Made by a program: the position numbers and the translations under genes. From Clostridium sp. (GTDB lineage Bacteria > Bacillota > Clostridia > Clostridiales > Clostridiaceae), in contig NZ_JAPFDR010000017.1 of the NCBI RefSeq assembly GCF_026168755.1, forward strand, positions 1 to 52,272: 52,272 nt of DNA, read 5' to 3'. The notes below the pieces were generated by a model. That model was not told where the DNA came from, ran no database searches, and saw only the letters and a program-made list of their open reading frames with translations. Of this stretch, positions 1-7,997 are shown one piece after another (within the stretch, counting starts at the first letter, position 1; every line of letters begins with the position of its first letter).

Positions 1-52
1 CGCTACCGCAGGATTTTAAGTCCTGTGCGTCTGCCTGTTCCGCCACTTCAGC
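1..52 (-). tRNA. tRNA-Leu (TAA), partial at window edge
   Basis: This is the 5' part of a leucine tRNA read on the minus strand. The acceptor 5' strand ends at 52, and the anticodon loop carries TAA. The 3' half lies outside the window. The sequence is identical to the same part of the complete tRNA-Leu at 236-322. Confidence 0.9.
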
Positions 53-57
53 GTATA

Positions 58-134
58 TGGTAGCGGAAATAGGACTTGAACCTACGACACCTCGGGTATG
101 AACCGAGTGCTCTAGCCAGCTGAGCTATTCCGCC
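58..134 (-). tRNA. tRNA-Met (CAT), elongator
   Basis: On the minus strand this folds as a 77-nt cloverleaf with encoded CCA. The anticodon stem CTCGG/CCGAG encloses a loop containing CAT. The acceptor GGCGGAA pairs with TTCCGCT, using a G-U first pair. The anticodon stem lacks the three G-C pairs of an initiator, so this is read as the elongator Met tRNA. Confidence 0.9.
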
Positions 135-139
135 ATGTT

Positions 140-215
<76 letters not shown>

Positions 216-235
216 TTATTAAGTTGAATTTAGTT

Positions 236-322
236 TGGTGCTGAAGACCGGAATCGAACCGGTACGGTATCGCTACCGCAGGATTTTAAGTCCTGTGCGT
301 CTGCCTGTTCCGCCACTTCAGC
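236..322 (-). tRNA. tRNA-Leu (TAA)
   Basis: This is a complete 87-nt class II tRNA with a long variable arm, anticodon TAA and encoded CCA. The acceptor GCTGAAG pairs with CTTCAGC. It is the promoter-proximal gene of the minus-strand tRNA array. Confidence 0.93.
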
Positions 323-357
323 GTATTGTTTATCGCCGTCATCTGACGACAAAATTA

Positions 358-386
358 ATTATATATGATGAACATAATACTGTCAA
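358..386 (-). promoter_or_regulatory. Sigma-A-type promoter of the tRNA array
   Basis: On the minus strand a TTGACA hexamer (381-386) is followed by a 17-nt spacer and a TATAAT hexamer (358-363). Both match the vegetative consensus exactly. The promoter lies about 35 nt upstream of the first tRNA-Leu, as expected for a strong stable-RNA promoter. Confidence 0.85.
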
Positions 387-497
387 CATTTTTTCTCTTT
401 TTTTTTATATTTTTTTATACTTTTTTATAAACACTAGTAAAATAGCCATTTCTAACACTTTTTATTTAAATTCTATAATTAAAATCATAAAATATAA

Positions 498-545
498 ATA
501 AAAAAAGAGAATGATAAATTCAAATATACCATCTCTCTCTTATAT
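498..545 (-). terminator. Probable terminator of the S1-domain gene
   Basis: Downstream of the gene ending at 570, the minus strand reads an imperfect AAGAGAG...CTCTT stem with an inner ATG/CAT pairing, then a run of T. The stem has a small bulge, so the call is moderate. Confidence 0.5.
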
Positions 546-569
546 ATAAAACTATATTATGTTTAAAAT

Positions 570-968
570 CTAAAAACTTTTTCTTGATCTTGCTTTAAAT
601 TCTTGATGCTTTTTGAAGTCTTGTTGTCTTTCTTCACTATCTTTTAAGAATCTAGACATTATATCTTCAAAATTTGCTGGAGCAGCTTTCTTTTCAGTTT
701 TCCATTCAATTTCCGCTGGCTTAACTGATTTTTTCTTAACATTAGCTTGTTTTATAGATAAGCTGATTTTTCCATTATCATCTATTGATATAACCTTTAC
801 CTTAACCTTATCTTGTTCATTAAGATGCTGTCTTATATCCTTAACAAAAGAATCTGCAACTTCTGAAATATGAACTAATCCTGTCTTACCTTCTATCTCT
901 ACGAAAGCTCCGAAGTTCGTAATATTTACCACTGTACCTTCTAATATGTTTCCTGCCATTAAGGTCAT
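570..968 (-). CDS. S1 RNA-binding domain protein (YabR-like)
   Basis: This 132-residue protein has one S1 OB-fold domain at about residues 6-75, with the typical GTVVNITNFGAFVEI and GLVHISEV strands. A charged, lysine-rich tail to residue 132 looks disordered. The family binds RNA, and the B. subtilis relative YabR sits next to the divIC homologue, as here. I chose the ATG at 966-968 because AAGGAGG lies 12 nt upstream; a longer reading to 1025 would run through the ribosome binding site. It is probably transcribed with the upstream FtsB/DivIC-like gene. The precise RNA target is unknown. Confidence 0.9.
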   Translation of the reverse strand: MTLMAGNILEGTVVNITNFGAFVEIEGKTGLVHISEVADSFVKDIRQHLNEQDKVKVKVISIDDNGKISLSIKQANVKKKSVKPAEIEWKTEKKAAPANFEDIMSRFLKDSEERQQDFKKHQEFKARSRKSF

Positions 969-1053
969 TTTACAAAGAATCCTCCTTAAAATTAAATAAT
1001 CTATGTTATTAATAATAATAACCACATTAATAGAAATTTAAACTAAACCAATT

Positions 1054-1335
1054 CTATTCTGAATTGTTATCTGAAATAACTTGTTGCTCGCCCTCTTTTA
1101 TTAGACCTAATCTTTCTCTTGCTAACTTTTCTAAATATTCATTATTACTTTGAGCTCTGTCTAACTCTGCTTGCAACTTAATATTTTTTTCCTTTAACTC
1201 TTGTAATTCTTGAGTTTGAGTGGCAATATCACTCTTTATCTTTCTTAGTACAGTTAATTGTTTTATTAAGCATATACTAAAAACTCCTATAATTAAAACA
1301 ACAATAATTCCCTTAAGGTTTATGTTCTTTTTCAT
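1054..1335 (-). CDS. Septum formation initiator family protein (DivIC/FtsB-like)
   Basis: A 93-residue bitopic membrane protein. A short basic N terminus is followed by one transmembrane helix at about residues 8-25 and a coiled coil at about 30-75, then a polar C terminus. This is the layout of FtsB/DivIC, which joins the divisome with FtsL and DivIB/FtsQ at the septum. Length and position between the yabP/yabQ genes and the S1-domain gene match divIC of other Firmicutes. Sequence alone does not separate DivIC from FtsL-type proteins, but the context favours DivIC. Confidence 0.82.
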   Translation of the reverse strand: MKKNINLKGIIVVLIIGVFSICLIKQLTVLRKIKSDIATQTQELQELKEKNIKLQAELDRAQSNNEYLEKLARERLGLIKEGEQQVISDNNSE

Positions 1336-1417
1336 AAATATATAGTACCCTTCTTTTATATCATTCTATAAATATATTGTAAACACTCTACATATTTAAT
1401 TCAAGATATTTTTTATA

Positions 1418-1810
1418 CTAATTATTTTTTCCAGTAATATTATAAAATATAACTTTAAATGGATATATAATATTTTTAAAAATAACTCTAAGCATCTTGC
1501 CTACTCCGTTAACTACCTCTAATTCAAATCTTATACATTTATTACTAATAAATTTCATATACAAACCTAGGGATATTAACATGAATGCATAAACATATAC
1601 TCCTAAAAATGCATAATTAGTGTAAAGGAGAAATGTAAAAATAACCATAGCAGATAATACCCAAAATAATATGTCTTCTACTACTATTATAATTTGAGGT
1701 ACTTTGCTTCCTCTAATTACCCTATATAAATCAAACATCAAGCCGGTTAATATACCTGCTAATAATGCATATAATATGATGCTAAATTGTATATTAGTAT
1801 CTAATGGCAT
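1418..1810 (-). CDS. yabQ: Spore cortex biosynthesis protein YabQ
   Basis: A 130-residue membrane protein with several hydrophobic segments in its first 95 residues and a basic C-terminal tail. It carries the YabQ hallmark near the N terminus (GLMFDLYRVIRG). YabQ localises to the forespore membrane and is needed for cortex formation in B. subtilis. The start is set by GGAGGTTATT immediately before ATG. It lies 9 nt after yabP, so the two are almost certainly co-transcribed, by family precedent under mother-cell control. Confidence 0.88.
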   Translation of the reverse strand: MPLDTNIQFSIILYALLAGILTGLMFDLYRVIRGSKVPQIIIVVEDILFWVLSAMVIFTFLLYTNYAFLGVYVYAFMLISLGLYMKFISNKCIRFELEVVNGVGKMLRVIFKNIIYPFKVIFYNITGKNN

Positions 1811-1819
1811 AATAACCTC

Positions 1820-2113
1820 CTATTTGAAAAGCCTTCCTATTATACTTTCCTTCTCCTTCTTTATTTCTTTTCCACTATAAACAATATAATATATTTCTCC
1901 ATTTATCATTACATCGCCATTTTGAACGTCTAATTTGTTCATTTTTAAATTTAAGCCCTTTATTGTCAATGCACCTAATTTAGTATTGAGTAATATCTTT
2001 TCATCATCAAAACTAATAACCTCTTCTACTCCAGTTAATGTCATTTTCTTTCTATTTTCTAGTATAATGTTCCCTCTATTATCCTCAATTTTATTATCTA
2101 TTTTTTTCTCCAT
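1820..2113 (-). CDS. yabP: Sporulation protein YabP
   Basis: A 97-residue YabP/YqfC-family protein with the conserved segment around residues 15-80 (LENRKKMTLTGVEEVISFD and a GLNLKMNKLDVQNG-like strand). YabP is a small mother-cell sporulation protein that acts with YabQ. A good ribosome binding site (TGGAGGAATAG) precedes the ATG. Upstream on the minus strand there are AT-rich segments with some likeness to a sigma-E promoter (an AATAATT-like element and CATATATT about 13 nt apart), but this is weak. Confidence 0.88.
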   Translation of the reverse strand: MEKKIDNKIEDNRGNIILENRKKMTLTGVEEVISFDDEKILLNTKLGALTIKGLNLKMNKLDVQNGDVMINGEIYYIVYSGKEIKKEKESIIGRLFK

Positions 2114-2165
2114 TATCTATTCCTCCATATATTTCTTGATTAAATATATGAAGTATATTTAAAAA

Positions 2166-2426
2166 TTATTCTTGATCTTCTACCCCTTCTAATATTTCAT
2201 ACATTTCTTTAGCATTTTCTTTTCTTACATGCTCTGCTATATTTACTATCTTCGCCTTTAACTTTCTATTTGCAAATGTAATTTCAATTATATCTCCTTC
2301 TTTAACATCAGTTGATGGCTTTGCTACTTTATCATTTATAGATACTCTTCCACCTTCACAAGCTTCCTTAGCAACAGTTCTTCTTTTTATTATTCTTGAA
2401 ACCTTTAAATATTTATCTAGTCTCAT
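2166..2426 (-). CDS. rqcP: S4-domain RNA-binding protein RqcP (YabO family)
   Basis: An 86-residue protein consisting essentially of one S4 domain (MRLDKYLKVSRIIKRRTVAK, GGRVSINDKVAKPSTDVKEGD). The family, called Hsp15-like or YabO, includes B. subtilis RqcP, which stabilises tRNA on obstructed 50S subunits during ribosome-associated quality control. Size and the place between hup and yabP fit RqcP. AAGGAGAAG lies 5 nt before the ATG. A short gap to hup holds a strong terminator, so this gene probably starts a transcript or depends on readthrough. Confidence 0.85.
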   Translation of the reverse strand: MRLDKYLKVSRIIKRRTVAKEACEGGRVSINDKVAKPSTDVKEGDIIEITFANRKLKAKIVNIAEHVRKENAKEMYEILEGVEDQE

Positions 2427-2464
2427 TTATACTTCTCCTTACATTAAAATTATTTTTGTGTATT

Positions 2465-2487
2465 AAAAAACCCGAGATAACTCGGGC
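2465..2487 (-). terminator. Rho-independent terminator of hup
   Basis: On the minus strand CCCGAG-TTAT-CTCGGG is followed directly by six T. It lies just after the hup stop codon at 2500. Confidence 0.9.
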
Positions 2488-2499
2488 CTACATTTATAA

Positions 2500-2775
2500 T
2501 TACTTATTAACTCTTTCCTTAAACTCTTTCCCTGCTTTAAATACTGGAACAGTTGAAGCTGGAATGTTTATAGTTTCTTTAGTTCTTGGGTTTCTTCCTT
2601 CTCTAGCTGCTCTTTCTCTAGTTTCGAAAGTACCAAATCCAACTAATTGAACTTTTTCTCCACTTTCTAAAGCTTCTTGAACTGAATCAATGAATGCCTT
2701 TAAAGCTGCCTCTGCATCTTTTTTTGTTAATTGGCTCTTTTCAGCCATGCTAGTAATTAATTCTGCTTTATTCAC
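2500..2775 (-). CDS. hup: HU family DNA-binding protein
   Basis: A 91-residue HU/IHF-family nucleoid protein. The N-terminal helices start MNKAELITSMAEKSQLTKKD, and the beta-arm segment at residues 46-76 carries GFGTFETRERAAREGRNP and the proline-tipped INIPASTVPVFKAGK. It acts as a dimer that bends DNA and shapes the chromosome. Translation starts at a GTG 11 nt after AAGGAGG. It has its own terminator downstream and a 257-nt spacer upstream, so it is probably monocistronic and strongly expressed. Confidence 0.96.
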   Translation of the reverse strand: MNKAELITSMAEKSQLTKKDAEAALKAFIDSVQEALESGEKVQLVGFGTFETRERAAREGRNPRTKETINIPASTVPVFKAGKEFKERVNK

Positions 2776-2968
2776 GATTTTACATCCTCCTTAAATAAAC
2801 AGTTAAAAATATTGTAGTTAACTATTTTTAATTATGTACTATAACTACATTACCTTATTATATATCCACTTTATTCAGTAGTCTATACTAATATGGGTAT
2901 TTTTCTATAAAAATATATTTATTACAACTTTTTCTTGTAGTATAGTCATTAATTTATTATTCCTCTTA

Positions 2969-3014
2969 AAAAATATTCTGCATAAACTTTAAAATTCCTT
3001 CTATACATGCAGAA
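2969..3014 (-). terminator. Probable terminator after yabN/mazG
   Basis: On the minus strand TTCTGCAT and ATGCAGAA pair across a 23-nt loop and are followed by TATTTTTT. It lies just past the stop at 3033. The loop is long, so confidence is moderate. Confidence 0.6.
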
Positions 3015-3032
3015 AATTCACTTTTTTCTTTA

Positions 3033-4481
3033 CTAATCGTATTTTTTTGAATCTTCCCATAAATCATTCATTTCATCTAATGTAACACTTTTTAAATTTT
3101 TACCTTGTCTTAATATATTTTCCTCAACAAAGTTAAATCTTTTTATAAACTTTTTAGTAGATTTGTTTAATGCTTCTTCTTCATCTACATTTAATAATCT
3201 AGATACATTAACACAAGCAAATAGCAAGTCTCCAACTTCATTTATTATTTTTTCCCTGTTATTGGTTTTATATACATCTAATACTTCATTTATTTCCTCT
3301 TCAATCTTTTTAACTGCTTCATTTACACTTTCAAAATCGAATCCTACTTTAGAAACCTTTTTTTGTACTTTATGAGCCTTTATTAAAGCTGGCAATGTTT
3401 TTGCTATTCCATTTATTTCTTCAGTAAGAGTTTCATAACTTTTCTCTTTCTTTTTAAGCTCATCCCAACTCGCTAATACTTCGTCTGAAGTATTAGCAGT
3501 TTCATTACCAAAAACATGAGGATGTCTATAAATCATTTTAGAAGTAATTGCCTCTATTACATCTGATATATTAAAATATCCATCTTCTTTACCTATGATT
3601 GAATGGAATACAACTTGTAGTAAAACATCACCTAGTTCTTCAATTAATCCATCTATATTGTCATCTTCTATTGCTTCAATCACTTCATAGGCTTCTTCTA
3701 AAAGTGCATTTTTTATACTTTCATGAGTTTGCTCTCTATCCCATGCACATCCATTTTCGCTTCTTAAAATTTCTATTGTATCAACTAAATCATAGAAATC
3801 TTTTTTATTTTTTATATCTTTAGGAATATATACAGAAGTTAGATAATCTATATCCTCTTGCATATCAAGTTCATATATTGGAATTTTTCTTATAGACTCT
3901 TCTCCTTCTATTCCTGCTGCTCTAACATAATAAATTTCAGTTTCATCATGATAATACTCTAGTAATTCAAGCTTAACTTCTGATGCTATTAATGGATTAT
4001 ATACCTGTGTTATTATAGTTCCAATTCTTTTATCCAAAATTTGATTGCTAATATCAAATGCATCTATAATTTTTAATCCTTCTATTGGATCTATTTGTAA
4101 CCTATCCATCATAGCATCAACAAAACTAACTGCTGGTAATATCTTATACTCAATATCATTTTCTTTACATAGATTAATTAAGTTTAAAACCGATCTTTCT
4201 GCAACTAAGGGATGTCCTGGAACTGCATAAACTAACTCTCCAGCTACCTTATATTCTTCTATCATATTTCTAGCAATATTAGAATATACCTCATCAAAAC
4301 TGCTTCCTTCTTCATAATAAGTATCACAAGTTTTAAAAGACTCTAATCTATTCTTTAAATAATCAACTGTAGGATGCTTTTCTGTTCTAAAATATAAATT
4401 TTTACTTCCCTGTAAAGCTTCAACAGCTCCTATAGTTAGTGCATCTGGTGAACCTGGTCCTAATCCAACTATTTTTATCAT
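3033..4481 (-). CDS. YabN-type fusion: tetrapyrrole methylase domain plus MazG pyrophosphohydrolase
   Basis: A 482-residue two-domain protein. Residues 1-215 form a SAM-dependent tetrapyrrole-methylase-like domain (MIKIVGLGPGSPDALTIGA, VYAVPGHPLVAERS). Residues 240-475 hold a duplicated all-alpha MazG NTP pyrophosphohydrolase, with metal-binding EELGDVLLQ and the second copy NEVGDLLFA. This is the B. subtilis YabN arrangement. MazG hydrolyses NTPs, including damaged ones, to NMP and PPi. The role of the methylase-like half is unknown. The start follows AAGGAGAG. The gene begins 17 nt after spoVB ends, which implies one transcript. Confidence 0.92.
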   Translation of the reverse strand: MIKIVGLGPGSPDALTIGAVEALQGSKNLYFRTEKHPTVDYLKNRLESFKTCDTYYEEGSSFDEVYSNIARNMIEEYKVAGELVYAVPGHPLVAERSVLNLINLCKENDIEYKILPAVSFVDAMMDRLQIDPIEGLKIIDAFDISNQILDKRIGTIITQVYNPLIASEVKLELLEYYHDETEIYYVRAAGIEGEESIRKIPIYELDMQEDIDYLTSVYIPKDIKNKKDFYDLVDTIEILRSENGCAWDREQTHESIKNALLEEAYEVIEAIEDDNIDGLIEELGDVLLQVVFHSIIGKEDGYFNISDVIEAITSKMIYRHPHVFGNETANTSDEVLASWDELKKKEKSYETLTEEINGIAKTLPALIKAHKVQKKVSKVGFDFESVNEAVKKIEEEINEVLDVYKTNNREKIINEVGDLLFACVNVSRLLNVDEEEALNKSTKKFIKRFNFVEENILRQGKNLKSVTLDEMNDLWEDSKKYD

Positions 4482-4498
4482 ATAGTACTCTCCTTACA

Positions 4499-6028
4499 TC
4501 ATTTTCTTGCTAATCTATTCTTTATTTCATCAACTTCAAATACTTTAAAGATTAAAATAGCTATCATATATATAATAATACCCATAAATATTGATAATAA
4601 GCAAGAAATACTATTACTATCTAACCTTTCCATAATAAAATTATAACTAAATAAAACTACAATTATCATGGAAATTGCAGCATAACCAGGCTTTACAAAA
4701 GACTCATATATACTTACTCTGCATTTAGTTTTAGTTTTAAGTGCTATAAGATTTAATATAGTAACCACAACATAAGCAGAGATACTTGCTATTACTGCAC
4801 CAAAAACATTTATACTTGGTATAGGAACTAACATAGCTGTTAAAACAATCTTTACAACACATCCTATTACTAAATTAATAACCGGCCTTATATAATGATT
4901 AGTTGCTTGCAATATAGAAGTAGTTGTTTGGGTTACTATTATGAAAGGAATAGATATTGAAAGATATCTTAATATCTCTATACCTTCATATTTATCAAAA
5001 AACACTAATTTCATTATTGGTCCTGCTAAACAGAACATTCCTAAAGTACATGGTAATGCTATAACGGCAGATAATTTCATTGCTATATTTATTTTGCTTT
5101 GCATTTCTTCTTTTCTGTTTAGTATATAATGTTCTGAAATTATTGGAATTAATGACGTACATATTGCCATAGATAAAGTTAATGGTATATTTACTAATAC
5201 AGCTGCTTTACCAGTAAGTTGTCCATATAATGCTGTTGCATTTGCAACTCCTGACTCCATCAACTTTTGTGGAACTAAAATAGAATCTATTAAATTCATT
5301 ATAGTACCAACTGTAGCTCCTAAAGAAATAGGAATTGATATTTTTAATATTTTATTTAATACTTCTGTGTTAGTCTTTACTTTTTTAATTCCCATCTCTC
5401 TTCTTACACGTAAATATTTAAACCATAAATATATACATGCTATAAAAGCACCACCAGCTGCACCAAATGCAGCACCACCAGCTGAATACTCAATACCTTT
5501 TGGTAAAAGTATATAAGCTAGTCCAACTCCGATTATAACTCTACCAATTTGTTCTACTATTTGTGATGTCCCTGATGGTGTCATATTCTGTAGTCCTTGG
5601 AAGAACCCCCTAAATATGCTCACAAATGAAACCATCATAGGTGCAAAAGATATTCCTATTAATGCATAATATGATTTCATATCCCATTTCAAAAAATTAA
5701 TAATTGGTTTTGCAAAAAAGAATAATATTAATGATGTTCCAATTCCTAATGTCATCATTAAATAAGCTGATTCCTTAACAACTTCATAACTACCTTCAAC
5801 ATCACTCATTGCATTTTTTTCAGAAATCATTTTCGAAACTGCCACAGGCACTCCACTTGCCATTGCAACAAAAAACATATATAAAGGATAGGATAACTGA
5901 TAATACCCTATTCCTTCATCACCTATTAGCATAATTAATGGCCATCTAAAGAAAAATCCTAATACCTTTGCAACCATTCCTGCTAATCCCAAAACTAAGC
6001 TTCCTTTTATAAGAGACTGCTTTTTCAT
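4499..6028 (-). CDS. spoVB: Stage V sporulation protein B / MOP-superfamily polysaccharide flippase
   Basis: A 509-residue integral membrane protein with roughly 14 hydrophobic segments and the polysaccharide-flippase start KGSLVLGLAGMVAKVLGFFF. SpoVB is a MurJ-like exporter needed for spore cortex peptidoglycan in B. subtilis. Length and position upstream of yabN/mazG and downstream of spoVT match spoVB, though Clostridium often carries several paralogues, so another flippase role is possible. TTGGAGGTATTTT precedes the ATG. Confidence 0.88.
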   Translation of the reverse strand: MKKQSLIKGSLVLGLAGMVAKVLGFFFRWPLIMLIGDEGIGYYQLSYPLYMFFVAMASGVPVAVSKMISEKNAMSDVEGSYEVVKESAYLMMTLGIGTSLILFFFAKPIINFLKWDMKSYYALIGISFAPMMVSFVSIFRGFFQGLQNMTPSGTSQIVEQIGRVIIGVGLAYILLPKGIEYSAGGAAFGAAGGAFIACIYLWFKYLRVRREMGIKKVKTNTEVLNKILKISIPISLGATVGTIMNLIDSILVPQKLMESGVANATALYGQLTGKAAVLVNIPLTLSMAICTSLIPIISEHYILNRKEEMQSKINIAMKLSAVIALPCTLGMFCLAGPIMKLVFFDKYEGIEILRYLSISIPFIIVTQTTTSILQATNHYIRPVINLVIGCVVKIVLTAMLVPIPSINVFGAVIASISAYVVVTILNLIALKTKTKCRVSIYESFVKPGYAAISMIIVVLFSYNFIMERLDSNSISCLLSIFMGIIIYMIAILIFKVFEVDEIKNRLARK

Positions 6029-6143
6029 AAAATACCTCCAAACTCAAATTACTGACTAATACTAATTTTTATTTAAAGCTTAGAGGTATTATTACATATA
6101 TTCTGTGTTTATTTAACAAATATTGTAATATATATTCAATTAC

Positions 6144-6692
6144 TTATTGTTCCATTTGCTTTCCTAAGAAAGCTGCTGCAGTTTCTGCTAATTTTAATTC
6201 TAAATCACCAAATTGTTCTCCTGAATCTTTTGAGACTATAAGCACAGCTCCAATAGCGTCCCCTTCTGCTATTATTGGTGCAATTACTTGGCTTGTATAT
6301 TCTCCTTGCTCCTCATCATTATGTAGTGGTATTGTTTTACCTTCGTCTGTTATTATAGAAGCTTTTCTTCCATCCATAATTGATTCTAATTCTGAGCTTA
6401 TCTTTCTTTCAAAATAATCCTTTTTTGTTGCTCCACTTATAGATATAAAAGCATCTTTATCCGCAATTAAAACAATATGACCAATTGATTGTTGTAGACT
6501 TTCTGCATATTCTTTAGAGAAGTCTGTTAGCTCTCCAATAGGAGAATATTTTTTTAATATTACCCCACCCTCTCTATCTGTAAATATTTCTAATGGATCT
6601 CCTTCTCTAATTCTTAAAGTTCTTCTTATTTCTTTTGGTATAACTACTCTTCCTAAATCATCAATACGTCTAACTATTCCTGTAGCTTTCAT
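6144..6692 (-). CDS. spoVT: Stage V sporulation transcription factor SpoVT
   Basis: A 182-residue regulator. Residues 1-50 are a swapped-hairpin AbrB DNA-binding domain (MKATGIVRRIDDLGRVVIPK, RIREGDPLEIFTD). Residues 55-180 form a GAF-like domain. SpoVT is a tetrameric forespore regulator that tunes sigma-G genes. The ATG lies downstream of AAGGAGG. A sigma-G-like promoter is visible upstream (6741-6770). Confidence 0.96.
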   Translation of the reverse strand: MKATGIVRRIDDLGRVVIPKEIRRTLRIREGDPLEIFTDREGGVILKKYSPIGELTDFSKEYAESLQQSIGHIVLIADKDAFISISGATKKDYFERKISSELESIMDGRKASIITDEGKTIPLHNDEEQGEYTSQVIAPIIAEGDAIGAVLIVSKDSGEQFGDLELKLAETAAAFLGKQMEQ

Positions 6693-6740
6693 TATTATGA
6701 GTTACCTCCTTAATTAAGTTTATATAATTAACTGCAGTAT

Positions 6741-6770
6741 TATTATTTGAACTATTAGAAATTTTATACA
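6741..6770 (-). promoter_or_regulatory. Candidate sigma-G promoter of spoVT
   Basis: On the minus strand TGTATA (6765-6770) is followed by a 17-nt spacer and AATAATA (6741-6747). This resembles the forespore sigma-G elements (GHATR, CATWHTA), and spoVT of B. subtilis is sigma-G controlled. The -10 element has one mismatch, and the region is AT-rich, so chance similarity is possible. Confidence 0.4.
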
Positions 6771-6851
6771 CATATACCCAATATTTATCCTTTACTATTT
6801 ATTGAGGAATTCTTTGAAGTCTATGGTAATAAGACAAAAATATTTAAAATA

Positions 6852-6892
6852 AAAAAAGTTAAGCAAAATTGTGAATTTTGCTTAACTTTTAA
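6852..6892 (-). terminator. Rho-independent terminator of prsA
   Basis: The near-perfect inverted repeat AAAAGTTAAGCAAAATT-GTG-AATTTTGCTTAACTTTT lies just beyond the prsA stop at 6900. It gives a T-rich tail on the minus strand. Confidence 0.88.
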
Positions 6893-6899
6893 TTAAGAA

Positions 6900-7913
6900 C
6901 TATAATCTATTCTCATATAACTTAACATTTAAGTCTTTTTTCCATTTCTCTAATGTTGAATCATATGTTTCTTGTTGCTTTTTACTTAATAAAGTAGATT
7001 TTATAGTATCCTTAACTTCATCAAGTGAAGTTACCTTTTCTTCTGTTTGAACACCTTCAACTTTAATTATATGGTAACCAAATGAACTTTTAATTGGTGC
7101 TGAAATTTCACCTTCTTTTAAAGTCTTAAACCCAGCTAAGAAATCTGTATCAAAGCCATCTTGCTCATTTTCAACATATCCTAAATCCTCTGATAAAGGT
7201 TTTGTTTGTGATGATTTATTAGCTTCATATTGTGAATATAAATCCTCAAAAGTAGTTTCTCCTGAATCTATTTTATTCTTGGCAGCTTGTGCTTCCTCTT
7301 CAGTTTCAAATAAAACATGCTTAGCGTTTGCTCCAGGCTTAGCTGTATATTTATCAATATTATCATTATAATATTGCTCAACTTCTTCATCACTTACAGT
7401 TACATCCTTTGTCATAGCTTCTTTAACCTTTTCAGTTTTAACCATGTTTTCTAAAAATGAATTAAATTTTTCATCTGTCATTCCATAATATTCTAAAGCT
7501 TCTTTTAATCCCTCTTCTCCACCATATGCTTCTACAAAATTAGCTCTTTCTTCTTCTATAGCAGTTGCTAACTCCTCATCTGATGGCATATATTCAAGCT
7601 CTGTACCCTTAGTTATTAACACTTTATCATTAACTAACTGCTCTAACACTTGTGTTCTAAGTGTTTTTAATTGTTCTTTTAAAGTATCATCAATACTATT
7701 TTCATAATCCTCACCATATGTTTCTATTAAATAGTCTATATTAGCTTGTATTTCACTATTTACATCAGCCATAGTAATTTTTTCTTCTCCAACTTTTGCT
7801 AAAACAGTTTTTTGTATAGCTTCCGGAGTCTTTTCTATCATTTTACATCCTGTTATTGAAAAAGCCATTGTCGTTATGGCTGCAGCCACCACTATATTTT
7901 TTATTTTTCTCAA
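6900..7913 (-). CDS. prsA: PrsA-like lipoprotein foldase (peptidyl-prolyl isomerase)
   Basis: A 337-residue secreted lipoprotein. The signal peptide ends with the lipobox SITGC at about residues 19-23, so the mature protein is anchored outside the membrane. A SurA-like helical N-terminal region (residues 35-185) precedes a parvulin PPIase domain at about 195-305 (AKHVLFETEEEA, LGYVENEQDGFD, SSFGYHIIKVEG). PrsA assists folding of exported proteins. Translation starts at TTG after GAGGGAAATGAA. A terminator follows and mfd lies 85 nt upstream, so it may be expressed alone. Confidence 0.93.
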   Translation of the reverse strand: MRKIKNIVVAAAITTMAFSITGCKMIEKTPEAIQKTVLAKVGEEKITMADVNSEIQANIDYLIETYGEDYENSIDDTLKEQLKTLRTQVLEQLVNDKVLITKGTELEYMPSDEELATAIEEERANFVEAYGGEEGLKEALEYYGMTDEKFNSFLENMVKTEKVKEAMTKDVTVSDEEVEQYYNDNIDKYTAKPGANAKHVLFETEEEAQAAKNKIDSGETTFEDLYSQYEANKSSQTKPLSEDLGYVENEQDGFDTDFLAGFKTLKEGEISAPIKSSFGYHIIKVEGVQTEEKVTSLDEVKDTIKSTLLSKKQQETYDSTLEKWKKDLNVKLYENRL

Positions 7914-7997
7914 TTCATTTCCCTCACTTTACTTAAATAATAATTTGTTACATACAATTAGTATATCAGTAATATCATTTTTATTCAAATTTACTGT

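Noticed and set aside
235..501. 88-aa plus-strand ORF
   Set aside because: It runs through the antisense of tRNA-Leu into AT-rich DNA, has no ribosome binding site and no domain-like sequence.
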